Positions 19,034 to 28,237 of a stretch of 55,739 bases of DNA are shown here, one piece after another. The translations under genes were made by a program, and so were the position numbers. The DNA is taken from NCBI GenBank assembly GCA_029856155.1, contig JAHQWL010000070.1:1-55739 (forward strand). Reading direction: 5' to 3'. The DNA comes from Promethearchaeia archaeon. Its GTDB lineage: Archaea; Asgardarchaeota; Lokiarchaeia; Sigyniarchaeales; SOKP01. A model generated the notes under the pieces. The model was not told the origin of the DNA and made no database searches. It saw only the letters and a list, made by a program, of their open reading frames with translations. Position 1 is the stretch's first letter. Every line of letters starts with the position of its first letter.

Positions 19034-20017
19034 ATGGTAAATATAAAAAAAAGCCTAGCAATAAAGTTTATAATTATCTTATTACTTGGAATAGATTTAA
19101 TAAATCAATATTCAATCATTTTAGTTCAAGCTCAAATTAATTATAAACCTACTTTAGAAATGGGCACTCAAATCTTAGAAGTTAAGAGATATAATGAACA
19201 AATATGGAAAAACACGGTGAATATAAATTCAAGCCCTATTGATTGGTTTGGAGGAGAAGCTAATAAAGTTGGGGCTAAAAGTAAAAATACTCTATTTGAG
19301 TTGGGATATGGTGGTGCTAGTACTACAGCTATATTTGCTTATTTTGTTATTCCGCGAAACGTTATAGATATATACAACCTTTTATGGGAGTATGGATATG
19401 ATCAAAGTTATATTGAGAATAATTATAATCGTAATTATATCGATTGGGGATACTCATTTAGCAACTGGCGATTTACAATCAAAGAATTTAATGACATACC
19501 TGATATTTTACACAGTCATTCAATTATTCTTCAATTTCCCCAAAATCTGTCTACAGCCTTAAAAGACTATAATAATTTTACTGCAATAATTAATAATGAT
19601 ACAAATCTACAATCATTAGGTTATTCATTCCCAATTCTCAGTGGAGACGATTTACTTTGGCAATTTTTTACTCGTAGATTTGCTGTCGCAAGTCCTATTA
19701 GTGAATATTTAACTACATTAACAAATACTCTTGAATGTGAAAATACGACAAATCGAGGTAATACACTTATATTTCAACGACATGGAGTAAAAAATTATAC
19801 CGTTGAAGTTACCTATAGTACTAAAGGAATAATTGATTATGTTGTTGTAAAGAATTCAGAAGGATACATATTTTATGAAATTACCAGTTTTTATCCAAAA
19901 ATAATCTTTTATGTCATAGTAGGAATATTGGCTATTTTCATTTTAGGGGTAGCTACTCTGGTTATTGTTAAAAAAATAAAATTACAGAAACAGTTCAAAA
20001 ATGGTATGAATAGATAA
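19034..20017 (+). CDS. exported protein with C-terminal anchor, third gene of the ABC operon
   Basis: 327 residues. Signal-like hydrophobic segment at about 8-24, a long extracellular part rich in Asn, Tyr and aromatic residues with many N-x-S/T sites, and a C-terminal membrane helix (about 294-316, IIFYVIVGILAIFILGVATL) with a short basic cytosolic tail. It starts 44 bases after the permease on the same strand, so it is probably co-transcribed and works at the outer face with the transporter. No domain recognised. Confidence 0.65.
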   Translation: MVNIKKSLAIKFIIILLLGIDLINQYSIILVQAQINYKPTLEMGTQILEVKRYNEQIWKNTVNINSSPIDWFGGEANKVGAKSKNTLFELGYGGASTTAIFAYFVIPRNVIDIYNLLWEYGYDQSYIENNYNRNYIDWGYSFSNWRFTIKEFNDIPDILHSHSIILQFPQNLSTALKDYNNFTAIINNDTNLQSLGYSFPILSGDDLLWQFFTRRFAVASPISEYLTTLTNTLECENTTNRGNTLIFQRHGVKNYTVEVTYSTKGIIDYVVVKNSEGYIFYEITSFYPKIIFYVIVGILAIFILGVATLVIVKKIKLQKQFKNGMNR

Positions 20018-20104
20018 TTTAAAAAATTTTATCTTCCTTGTAAATAAAAGAGTAAAAAGAAACAAGTTCTCCTTTTCGGATAAATTTTATTTTTTAATAT
20101 GATT

Positions 20105-20647
20105 CTATAAATCCTTTATTCTTTCCGAAGCACGCGTTATCATACGGTGTGTGAGTTCTTTAAAAGCATCTTCAACATTTTCCCCCGTTTTAGCAGAAGT
20201 TTCTATGTAAATACTATCTTTAATTTCCGCGTATTCCTTTACTACATCATTATCAATCGAGCGTCCAACATCTTCAATTAAGTCTACTTTATTCCCAATT
20301 ATAATGAAAGGTATTTTTTCTTTTAATATTGAAAACATCTCTGAAACCCATGTTTCAAGCGCTTCATAAGTTTTAATCTGAGTAAGATCAAAAATGACAA
20401 GGGCACCTTGAGTTCCTTCATAATATTGTTTATGGAGAAATTCAAATTTTTTCTGGCCAGCTATATCCCAGATAACAAGCTTAGCAAAATCTTTTTTTTC
20501 CATATGTATTTCTTTTGTTAAATAATTAATGCCTATGGTTGTTATGTAATCATGAGAGAATTGGTTTTTCACAAACCTATATAATATGCTAGTTTTACCT
20601 ACTGCTGGTGCTCCGAGTAAAAGTACTTTAAAGCTATATTTAGTCAT
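20105..20647 (-). CDS. Rab/Ras-like small GTPase
   Basis: 180 residues, a complete Ras-superfamily G domain: P-loop GAPAVGKTS at 12-20, switch I T37-I-G, switch II DIAGQ at 61-65, NKVD at 119-122 and ETSAK at 149-153. The switch I TIG and the overall order are Rab-like; isoleucine replaces threonine in the usual D-T-A-G-Q. No C-terminal prenylation cysteine is present. Asgard archaea encode many such GTPases, and this is one of the clearest lineage signals in the window. Nearby longin-like proteins could be partners, which is inference. Confidence 0.95.
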   Translation of the reverse strand: MTKYSFKVLLLGAPAVGKTSILYRFVKNQFSHDYITTIGINYLTKEIHMEKKDFAKLVIWDIAGQKKFEFLHKQYYEGTQGALVIFDLTQIKTYEALETWVSEMFSILKEKIPFIIIGNKVDLIEDVGRSIDNDVVKEYAEIKDSIYIETSAKTGENVEDAFKELTHRMITRASERIKDL

Positions 20648-20763
20648 ATAAATTACATGATTTTAGAATTTTCCACGTAAGAAGATATAATTCATAATTT
20701 TTAAAAACATTTTAGGTTAAAATATTTAGGTTTAAATATCTGTCCTTATTTGATAAAACTAAT

Positions 20764-23700
20764 ATGAGGAAGATAAAAAAAAGTATAAAACTATTAATCC
20801 CTACTGTCATTTTTGTCACATATTTCCTTATTCCATTTATTGGGATACAATTAAATAGCTCAGATCCTTATAATCCAAATTCTAATAATACCGTTAAAAT
20901 GGATTTATCACCTACTTCTTTTGACACACAAATTAGTTCAAATGATATAGTTCTAGAGGATCATTCAGAAAAAGAAAATTCTAAGTTTGATACTTATCTT
21001 GAAGAATTCTTATTAAATATCACTCTAACTAAAGTTAGTAATCCAAAAGAGATCAAAATAATTGTCCATTTTGAGGATTCTATATCAAAAGAAGAAAGAG
21101 TTGATATCATAGATTCTGTTTTTAATGATTACGATTTAGTAACAAATTATGATATTATTTCCGCAATTTATTTAAAAATTAATCCAAATCAGTTAATTGA
21201 AAAAGAAAATTTAATTGAAAGCAATCTCGCGATAACCAAAATTTACAAATCGAGAGTATTTCAATATCCTTATATTCAGGAAGATAATCTACAAATAAGT
21301 GCTTTAGAAGAAGATAATTATCCTAATTGGTGGCTTTCTGCAATTGGAGCAGAAGATCTAGCATATGATGGAACGGGTGTGAAAGTGGCTGTAATTGATA
21401 CTGGAATTTACGCTCATCCAGATTTGACTATTGTTAATAATCGTAATTTTGTTACTGATGAGCTAGCATCAAATTTTAATGATGATATTGGACATGGTAC
21501 CCACGTAGCTGGAATAATTGCCGGTGATGGAGGAGCATCATCGGGGAAATACCGTGGTGTTGCTCCAGGAGTCCTTTTAATCAATGCAAGAGCTGGAAAT
21601 GCAAGTGGACTGAGCGATGTTGATATAATAAGCGCTATTCAATGGAGTTCTAAACCTACAAGTGAGGGTGGTGCTGGAGCTGATATCATTTCGATGAGTT
21701 TTGGTGGAGGTTATCCAATTATTTCAGATTCAATAACAGATGCAATTTCAACAGCTAACAAGGATTATGGTGTTATTTTTGTATCATCTGCAGGTAATTC
21801 TGGTCAGGATTACTTTACGGGATCTACTCCTGCTTCTGGTGTGGATGTAATTGCTGTAGGTGCGACAGATAAAGATAATGAACTAGCCTCTTTTAGTAGT
21901 TGGGGACCCACATTTAATTATATAGGTTACCCTGATGTCGTTGCTCCTGGTATTGACATTATCTCAGCGGAGTCATTGAATTCTGTTATTTCCGACGAAA
22001 AACGGTATAAAGGAGATTATTTCGATTTTCCCGGAAATGGAGATTATATTCCATTAAGTGGAACAAGTATGTCCTGTCCTATTGTTGCTGGAGCTTTAGC
22101 AATTTTATTAGAAGCTTATCCTAATATTACTCCTGAAACTGCTAGGATTGCTTTGTTAGAAGGAGCAAAAAAACTTGAAGATGAAAATAATGATGACATT
22201 CTTAAGTCTGGAGAGGGAATAATAAATGTTACTGCCTCTCTTAATTATTTAAACAGTATTTCTCCCGACTATAATAATACAGCAAAATTGTATCCGGATG
22301 ATCTTCCCGTTAAACCATACGATTTATTACACTTTCCAGGAGATCACCAAAAATTTAATTTAACAATAATTTCAGGAGAGAGTAATACAATTGATATAGA
22401 AATTCCAGATAATATTCAAGGTGTATCCCTTTCCATAGATAAGTCAAATATAAACTTCTCTGAAGCGGGAATTGGTTTTATAGAACTTGATATTCAAATA
22501 GATAAGGATGCTTTTCCGGGAGTAAGAAATTTCCATATTAATCTTACAGTTGAAGGTCAAATATATGATACAGCAGAAGTTACATTAGATATTCGATTCC
22601 CAGAATATCGGATATTAATGGAATCGTTTCATGGATTAAATGATTGGTTTCCAGATCCATTTTATTCATTTTATCAGATGGGTTTTTATGAAGCTATGGA
22701 AGATCTTTCTGAATTAAATATTTCAATTGATTATGGCATGGAATATTGGACTCCAAATTACAACAAGAATTTAAATAATTCAATATTAACAGAAGAAAGG
22801 TTAGCGCAATATGATCTTGTATTATTACAGACCCCAATACTCCCATATAGCCCATTGGAAATAAAAAATTTAGAAAATTATTTTGATAAGGGAGGTAATC
22901 TATTATTTTTGGGTACAAGATATCAAGATATGGTGATAGAAAATATTAATTATTTATTCTCGAGATTGGGAGTAGATATTCAAATTAATGAAGAAAATGT
23001 AATGAATGATGAGTGGTTAGGAATTGGAATTAGCTTAGATTCTCAAAGTGTGAATGAATTTGATAATCCCGAGATTTTTAAGGGTGTTACCCAATTCTAT
23101 TGGCAATATGGCAATAGTTTTAGCGTTTCTACAAATGGAGAATCAATTGCTACAATCAATAGCACAACTGTTGCAGCTATGTTTAACGGGACCTCACAAG
23201 GGAAAGGACGATTCTTAGCTTTTGGAGATTTACATTGGATATTTAATGAATATAAATCATCATCATATTCTCAAGATCATTTTAAATTGTTGAAGAATGT
23301 CATCGAATATCTTATACCTAAAGAAGATGTATCTATTAATATTGATTTAACTAAAGATCGCATTTCGGACCCTGAGATTGGCTTATCTATTTATTTAAAA
23401 AATCAAACCTCCGAATCCCCTATAACCGAATCTGAATATAATTCTTTAGAGGTAACTATTTCAAATTCATCTTTACCTAAACAAATCTTATTAAATACTA
23501 CGTTTTCAGATAATGGAATCTATTTTAATACTTCATATAATCTTCCATATCCCAGTTATACACCTTATACTATCGAAGTAAATTTAACAATTGGAACTGA
23601 AAATTATATTAAAACTACGAAAATTCTCTTTTTTAAACAAAGCGAAGTTCCACAGATCATTGATCTAACCAGTGATCTCCCTAGCAATGATCTTTCTATT

Positions 23701-24771
23701 ACAAGAGCAATTGGAGATTCAACATATTTAATAGCTGAGTTGGATGGTTCTTCGTACAATGTAGAAGGTTATTTATCAATTTATTCTTATTCCTTCTATA
23801 ATACAAAAGAATCTGTAAATAAAACTTTAGCATTTAGTTATTCTTCGCCTAATCATGCTTATAGGAATAATTTTAACCCAATTAGTATCGATCCTTCAGG
23901 TTATGCAATTTATTACATAATTCCGTCCTATTCAAATTATATTAACCCAAATTCACCTAGATATGCATTTACAATTATCAATAATAATCCTGAAATTTTA
24001 AAAGTAACTTCTACATTCAATTATGGTGGAAATTCTGACATTAGCTTTGACGATACGGAATCTGATGATGGCTCCTTGGTCTATTCAGCGACTCAAGGAA
24101 ATACATTTAATTTTGAAATTGATGTATCGGACTTAGAAGAAACTGATAAATCTAATTTAAGAGTGTTTGTAAATTTATTTATCTGCTCAGTAACTAGTGA
24201 TAATTTCATCATGCTAATTTCTCCAAAAACCATCGAAGTAGCTGAATTGAACTATCAATTTTTATTGAATAAATTTGAAGGATCCTTTATTATACCGGAT
24301 ACAATGCAATATAGCTCTATTGCTGGAACTAAATCAATATCAACAGCTGCTGGTTTTGACACTAATACTAATAGAGGTTATCTGGGTATTCTTCTCATCA
24401 CAGTTTATGATAGTGAAGGTGGATATGATGATTTTATAATTATTTTGATTATTTCTCAAAGACCAGTAGATTATTCCCTTATTATCATAATTGTAGTTTC
24501 AATAGTTGCTCTACTAGGAGTTATGAGTATGATATTGTATTACGCAAGAAGGAAAAAATATCCAAGAGTTACTCAGACTCAACCATCATTTCAAGAATAC
24601 TATTACCGCCCATCCTATGACGAACCAGAAGAAAAGTCATATATAACTCCTGAACCCTTATCTCAACTAGGACAATTTTATTGTCCTTTCTGTGGACAAT
24701 TAGTTGCAACACCAAAAAAATTCTGTCCCCATTGTGGCGAATCACTTATGTTTAATGAAGAAGATCAATGA
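20764..24771 (+). CDS. large membrane-anchored subtilisin-like protease with cytosolic zinc ribbon
   Basis: 1335 residues. Signal peptide (about 8-30), an N-terminal prodomain-like region (about 95-165), then the S8 domain with the catalytic triad Asp212 (VAVIDTGIYAHPD), His244 (GHGTHVAG) and Ser435 (GTSMSCP). Then come a beta domain, a Rossmann/GATase-like region (about 615-860, YDLVLLQTPI ... GGNLLFLGTRYQD) and further beta-sandwich domains. One transmembrane helix (about 1237-1258) leads to a basic stretch and a C-terminal zinc ribbon with Cys1307, Cys1310, Cys1321 and Cys1324. The protease must face outside and the ribbon inside. It probably degrades surface or environmental proteins. Confidence 0.92.
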   Translation: MRKIKKSIKLLIPTVIFVTYFLIPFIGIQLNSSDPYNPNSNNTVKMDLSPTSFDTQISSNDIVLEDHSEKENSKFDTYLEEFLLNITLTKVSNPKEIKIIVHFEDSISKEERVDIIDSVFNDYDLVTNYDIISAIYLKINPNQLIEKENLIESNLAITKIYKSRVFQYPYIQEDNLQISALEEDNYPNWWLSAIGAEDLAYDGTGVKVAVIDTGIYAHPDLTIVNNRNFVTDELASNFNDDIGHGTHVAGIIAGDGGASSGKYRGVAPGVLLINARAGNASGLSDVDIISAIQWSSKPTSEGGAGADIISMSFGGGYPIISDSITDAISTANKDYGVIFVSSAGNSGQDYFTGSTPASGVDVIAVGATDKDNELASFSSWGPTFNYIGYPDVVAPGIDIISAESLNSVISDEKRYKGDYFDFPGNGDYIPLSGTSMSCPIVAGALAILLEAYPNITPETARIALLEGAKKLEDENNDDILKSGEGIINVTASLNYLNSISPDYNNTAKLYPDDLPVKPYDLLHFPGDHQKFNLTIISGESNTIDIEIPDNIQGVSLSIDKSNINFSEAGIGFIELDIQIDKDAFPGVRNFHINLTVEGQIYDTAEVTLDIRFPEYRILMESFHGLNDWFPDPFYSFYQMGFYEAMEDLSELNISIDYGMEYWTPNYNKNLNNSILTEERLAQYDLVLLQTPILPYSPLEIKNLENYFDKGGNLLFLGTRYQDMVIENINYLFSRLGVDIQINEENVMNDEWLGIGISLDSQSVNEFDNPEIFKGVTQFYWQYGNSFSVSTNGESIATINSTTVAAMFNGTSQGKGRFLAFGDLHWIFNEYKSSSYSQDHFKLLKNVIEYLIPKEDVSINIDLTKDRISDPEIGLSIYLKNQTSESPITESEYNSLEVTISNSSLPKQILLNTTFSDNGIYFNTSYNLPYPSYTPYTIEVNLTIGTENYIKTTKILFFKQSEVPQIIDLTSDLPSNDLSITRAIGDSTYLIAELDGSSYNVEGYLSIYSYSFYNTKESVNKTLAFSYSSPNHAYRNNFNPISIDPSGYAIYYIIPSYSNYINPNSPRYAFTIINNNPEILKVTSTFNYGGNSDISFDDTESDDGSLVYSATQGNTFNFEIDVSDLEETDKSNLRVFVNLFICSVTSDNFIMLISPKTIEVAELNYQFLLNKFEGSFIIPDTMQYSSIAGTKSISTAAGFDTNTNRGYLGILLITVYDSEGGYDDFIIILIISQRPVDYSLIIIIVVSIVALLGVMSMILYYARRKKYPRVTQTQPSFQEYYYRPSYDEPEEKSYITPEPLSQLGQFYCPFCGQLVATPKKFCPHCGESLMFNEEDQ

Positions 24772-24800
24772 ATTAATATTCTTAAAAGAGTGTATTTTCT

Positions 24801-25520
24801 TCATTTTTTATTTAATATTAAAACTTTCCCATCGCGATCTCCTATGTAAGCCTTAGTTGTCATTCCAATAAATAAACCTGTGTCAACTACTCCAGGAATA
24901 AATAGAATTTTTTCATCTAATTCTTTTGGATTACTAATTTCCCCAAAATCTACATCTATAATAAAATTTCCATTATCCGTAATTAAAGGACCACTCTTTG
25001 ACTTAGCCATTCGAAGTTTAGGATTTCCACCTAATTCTTTTAATTTCATCATAATTGGAAAATAAGCCATTGGAATAACTTCAACAGGAACTCCGTGTTT
25101 CCAATTCATACCTAATTTCTCAGATTTTTTCCTAAAATCTGCTATAATAATAAGCTTTTTTGAATTTGAAGCAATTATTTTCTCTTGTACTAGACAACCC
25201 CCTCCACCTTTAATTAAGTTGAGATCTTTATCTATTTCATCTGCGCCATCAATATCAACATCAATTTCTGGATAACGTTCTAAAGAAACTAACTCTAATC
25301 CATTCTGTATTATTAATTGAGAAGATTGAAATGAGCTTGGAATGCATTTCAAATTTAAATCCTTTTCTTTGTTTATTTCGCCTAATCTTTTTACAGCATA
25401 CACAATAGTCGATCCACTTCCTATACCGATAATCATATTTTCTTTAACATTTTTTTCTATAGCTTTTATAGCAGCGTTCTTCTTTCCCAGTTCAATTAAT
25501 TCTTCTGTCAAAATTATCAC
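24801..25520 (-). CDS. rpiA: ribose-5-phosphate isomerase A
   Basis: 239 residues. GIGSGST at 32-38 binds the phosphate, D-G-A-D-E at 91-95 carries the catalytic aspartates, and KGGGG at 104-108 with Q-E-K nearby completes the active site. Length is normal. The enzyme interconverts ribose 5-phosphate and ribulose 5-phosphate and supplies ribose for nucleotides. purE ends seven bases upstream on the same strand, so the two form a purine/ribose supply operon. Confidence 0.97.
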   Translation of the reverse strand: MIILTEELIELGKKNAAIKAIEKNVKENMIIGIGSGSTIVYAVKRLGEINKEKDLNLKCIPSSFQSSQLIIQNGLELVSLERYPEIDVDIDGADEIDKDLNLIKGGGGCLVQEKIIASNSKKLIIIADFRKKSEKLGMNWKHGVPVEVIPMAYFPIMMKLKELGGNPKLRMAKSKSGPLITDNGNFIIDVDFGEISNPKELDEKILFIPGVVDTGLFIGMTTKAYIGDRDGKVLILNKK

Positions 25521-25527
25521 TTTAAGA

Positions 25528-25935
25528 TTATTTTTTTAAAAGATCCAAAATCCTAATTGCCAAATATGCAGCATTTTCACCTCTATCAATGCCAACTGTC
25601 GCAACGGGAACTCCTGGAGGCATTTGAACAATAGATAACAATGCATCCAAACCACCTAATTTAGAACTTACTGGAACTCCTATAACTGGTTTACTTGTCT
25701 TCGAGGCGATTACTCCTGGTAAAGCAGCAGAAAGTCCAGCAACTGCTATATAAATTAACGAATCACAATTCTTAAGATAATTATCTAATTTTTCAGGATC
25801 TCTGTGTGCGGATATAACCTTTGACTCGTATGAAATATTATTTTCCCTTAAAATCTTTTCTGCTTTCTCGTATACTAATTTATCAGAAGTACTACCCGCA
25901 ATAATTGAAACTAAAGTTTTATTAGCACTTGACAT
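25528..25935 (-). CDS. purE: PurE, N5-CAIR mutase or AIR carboxylase
   Basis: 135 residues. GSTSD at 14-18, SAHRDP at 42-47 and the [12 protein letters not shown] helix at 66-77 are the PurE signatures, and the C-terminal [11 protein letters not shown] segment is typical. The enzyme makes CAIR in de novo purine synthesis. No purK is in the window, so whether it is the class I mutase or the class II carboxylase is open. It is the first gene of a two-gene operon with rpiA. Confidence 0.95.
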   Translation of the reverse strand: MSSANKTLVSIIAGSTSDKLVYEKAEKILRENNISYESKVISAHRDPEKLDNYLKNCDSLIYIAVAGLSAALPGVIASKTSKPVIGVPVSSKLGGLDALLSIVQMPPGVPVATVGIDRGENAAYLAIRILDLLKK

Positions 25936-26095
25936 AATTAATCTAACCCATCGAAAAATAAAAAGTATTTTAATAGGTTCTTAATATTTGTAATAAATTT
26001 GCTATAAAGGAAAGTTTTATTATTTTTTTTTAATTTCATAAATTAACATTCAATATTAGAAAATTAATTTAAAAAAAGTATAGAGGGATATTTAA

Positions 26096-27379
26096 ATGGA
26101 AATGAAAGAAGTTTGGTTAATAGATTATGCTAGAACTGCATTTTCTCGTTCAAGACCAAAACAACCAGAAAGAGATGTTTTTGGTGAAATTCGTGGCGAT
26201 GAACTTTTAGCTAAACTGCTAATGAAATTTTTTGATGAAAAACTTGCTGATAAAGGAATCAAAAAGGAAGAGATTGATGAGTTCACTGTAGGTACTGCAA
26301 TGGGTGTATATGAAGCCTGGACATATGGAGGACGATTACCATTATTTCTAGCAAACTTCCCTGATTTTGTTCCCGCTTTGTTCGTAGATCGTCAATGTGG
26401 TTCAGCCGGCTCGGGAATGCATGTGGGTATTATGGAAATTATGACGGGTCATAGTAAAATTTGTTTAGGAGGAGGTGTAGAACACATGACTAGAATTCCC
26501 ATGCAGAATGATTGGATTCGTCCAAACCTAGCAATGATTAACAAAAAGAGTGAATGGTATAGGCCTCAATATGATTTGATGACTACAATTAATATGATTC
26601 AAACAGCACAAAAGCTTTATGAGCAAGAAATACCTGCTTTCACAAAGGAAGATCTGGATAAATTTGGAGTCAGAGCTCATAATCTAACGGTTGAAAATCA
26701 AGAAAAGGGTTGGTTTAAGGGTGAAATCATCCCTATTGAGGGTCATGTTGAAGGAAATGTTGAAGAACCACTAATGGTAGATAAAGATATGGCAGCAAGA
26801 AAATCTACATTAGAAAGAGTTGCTCAATTACCTAGATTATCAAAACCCTTTTATTTAAAAAAGAATGGTGGTAGAGAGGGGTATGTTGAACGTGAAGGAA
26901 CAAAAGATGGAGTAATTACTCCTGGAAACTCTTCACCCCTAAATGCTGGGGCTACTACATGCTTAATTATGGAAGCAGAAGAAGCGAAAAAGAGAGGACT
27001 TGAACCATTGGCTAGAATTGTATCAATTGGTTGGGCGGCTGTAGATCCATCAGTTATGGGAAGAGGACCAGTTCCCGCCACTCAAAAAGCATTAGAATAT
27101 GCGGGAATGACTGCAGATGATATAGATTATTGGGAAATTAATGAAGCATTCACAATAGTAACTCTTAACTGTATGAAAGAATTCAATATTCCGGAAGAAA
27201 AAGTTAATGTAATGGGTGGATCTACTGCAATTGGACATCCTTTAGGTGCCACAATGATAAGACTGCCAGGTACTCTTGCTCGCATCTTAAAAGACAAAAA
27301 AGCTAAATATGGTGTTGCAAATGCTTGTTGCGGTGGTGGGCAAGGTGTTGCAACTATATTAGAAAATTTAGATGCCTGA
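26096..27379 (+). CDS. thiolase (acetyl-CoA acyltransferase)
   Basis: 427 residues. Nucleophile Cys101 in DRQCGSAGSGMH, catalytic His381 in GHPLGA and the second Cys411 in NACCGGGQG give a complete thiolase triad. Family enzymes condense or cleave acyl-CoA units; in archaea they serve acetoacetyl-CoA formation or fatty-acid degradation. The insert MVDKDMAARKSTLERVAQLP matches degradative and biosynthetic bacterial-type thiolases more than the archaeal SCP2-type one. GAGG lies 8-11 bases before the ATG. No DUF35 or HMG-CoA synthase gene is next to it, so a mevalonate role is less likely. Confidence 0.93.
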   Translation: MEMKEVWLIDYARTAFSRSRPKQPERDVFGEIRGDELLAKLLMKFFDEKLADKGIKKEEIDEFTVGTAMGVYEAWTYGGRLPLFLANFPDFVPALFVDRQCGSAGSGMHVGIMEIMTGHSKICLGGGVEHMTRIPMQNDWIRPNLAMINKKSEWYRPQYDLMTTINMIQTAQKLYEQEIPAFTKEDLDKFGVRAHNLTVENQEKGWFKGEIIPIEGHVEGNVEEPLMVDKDMAARKSTLERVAQLPRLSKPFYLKKNGGREGYVEREGTKDGVITPGNSSPLNAGATTCLIMEAEEAKKRGLEPLARIVSIGWAAVDPSVMGRGPVPATQKALEYAGMTADDIDYWEINEAFTIVTLNCMKEFNIPEEKVNVMGGSTAIGHPLGATMIRLPGTLARILKDKKAKYGVANACCGGGQGVATILENLDA

Positions 27380-27400
27380 AATCTCAAAAACATTAATTTA

Positions 27401-27420
27401 AAAAAACTTTTTTTTTTTTT
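27401..27420 (+). terminator. T-run terminator after the thiolase
   Basis: Seven adenosines and a C, then 13 thymidines (27408-27420), follow the thiolase stop by about 20 bases. This is a typical archaeal U-run termination signal. Confidence 0.5.
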
Positions 27421-27573
27421 CTCTACCATTATTCAATATTGATTTTATTAGGGCTTCAATTGTGAAGTCTTTTCTATTTTTATGTTTTCTGCGAAATATT
27501 TAAATACTAACCTTGAACATATAAAGATCACAATCTAAATAAAAAATTTTCAAAAATTTGAGAGTGATATAAT

Positions 27574-27811
27574 ATGACGGTTTATAAAAGTATTCAGTTA
27601 GTTGGAAAATTATACTAAATATCTTAGTATATCCAAAACCTCTGACAAGAATTGGGCTGATGCTGTTAAGAATTGTTATGATGAAGCTAAAAAATCTCTA
27701 CGGGGCATTAGGAATATTCAAGTAATTGAATCTGATGTTAAGGTAAAAGAAGATATTGACAAGTTGATTTACAGGGTCAGAGTCCAAGTAAATTTCCAAC
27801 TAGAAAGATAA
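27574..27811 (+). CDS. dodecin (flavin-binding), interrupted by a 31-nt hairpin insert
   Basis: From ATG 27574 (GAGAGTG upstream) eleven codons read MTVYKSIQLVG, the first dodecin strand. Then 31 bases (27607-27637) break the frame. From ACC 27638 the sequence continues TSDKNWADAVKNCYDEAKKS and ends VNFQLER at 27811. Joining the two gives V-G-T-S-D-K-N-W at exactly dodecin spacing and a 68-residue protein, the family's normal length. Dodecins form 12-mers that bind FMN or riboflavin. A frame read from TTG 27602 lacks the first strand and is unlikely to fold. The insert may be a short mRNA intron, a small insertion or a lost function; see the hairpin feature. Confidence 0.8.
27594..27645 (+). 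other. bulge-helix-bulge-like hairpin inside the dodecin gene
   Basis: Inner stem TATACTAA/TTAGTATA (27611-27618 with 27624-27631, five-base loop). Then a 5' bulge AAAT (27607-27610), a middle helix TTGGA/TCCAA (27602-27606 with 27632-27636) and a 3' bulge AAC (27637-27639). The outer helix is AG/CT then TCAG/CTGA (27594-27601 with 27640-27645, two-base bulge TT). Bulges on opposite strands of a short middle helix match the archaeal tRNA-splicing endonuclease substrate. Cuts inside both bulges remove 31 bases and restore the frame. The canonical form has a 4-bp middle helix and 3-nt bulges; here it is 5 bp with 4 and 3 nt. Confidence 0.45.
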
Positions 27812-27852
27812 AATTTCAAAATATTTCTTATTTTTTTCTTTTTTGTTTATTT

Positions 27853-27981
27853 TTTAAACAACAAGGAAATAACATAATCCCGGGGTATAATATCTTTATC
27901 CTAATTAGTATAATTAATTCAATATTAGCATTCTTAATTATTCAAAGATATAAAATTCAAATCAAACTTAGAAATGAATAA
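27853..27981 (+). pseudogene. remnant of a C-terminal membrane tail
   Basis: A frame without start codon ends at 27981 and reads NNIIPGYNIFILISIINS followed by a hydrophobic stretch and a basic end (QRYKIQIKLRNE). P-G-Y/F, one membrane helix and a basic tail form a common C-terminal anchor on archaeal surface proteins. Nothing resembling the rest of such a protein is upstream. Confidence 0.3.
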
Positions 27982-28084
27982 TTTTTTAACTTTAATGATT
28001 AATTCATTTTTTTTTATTTTATTGCTAAAATTTTAAATATTACGAGTTCTATTTAGATTTTAATAAATTCAAGAGAGGGTAATT

Positions 28085-28213
28085 ATGTTTCAGTCAGACA
28101 TTATAGGAGAAATATTTTCTGATCCACGTGTGCTTCAATATATAATTGGGGGGATAATTTTAATAATAGTTTTTATATTATGTTATTCATTACATAGAAA
28201 GCTAACAAATTAA
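28085..28213 (+). CDS. small single-pass membrane protein (42 aa)
   Basis: ATG 28085 follows a good ribosome site (AGAGAGGG at 28072-28079). The 42 residues have a short N-terminal amphipathic part (MFQSDIIGEIFSDPRVLQ), one strong membrane helix (YIIGGIILIIVFILCYSL) and a basic end (HRKLTN). The ribosome site and clean topology argue for a real small gene. Function unknown. Confidence 0.55.
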   Translation: MFQSDIIGEIFSDPRVLQYIIGGIILIIVFILCYSLHRKLTN

Positions 28214-28237
28214 AATTAAATAAAATGTTATATAATT

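Noticed and set aside
27602..27636. Hairpin in the dodecin gene as a transcription terminator or mobile-element end
   Set aside because: No T-run follows it, and I saw no second copy of the stem and no transposase nearby.
27602..27811. Dodecin starting from TTG 27602 without the insert
   Set aside because: It lacks the first beta strand, which the family needs, while ATG 27574 with a ribosome site encodes exactly that strand.
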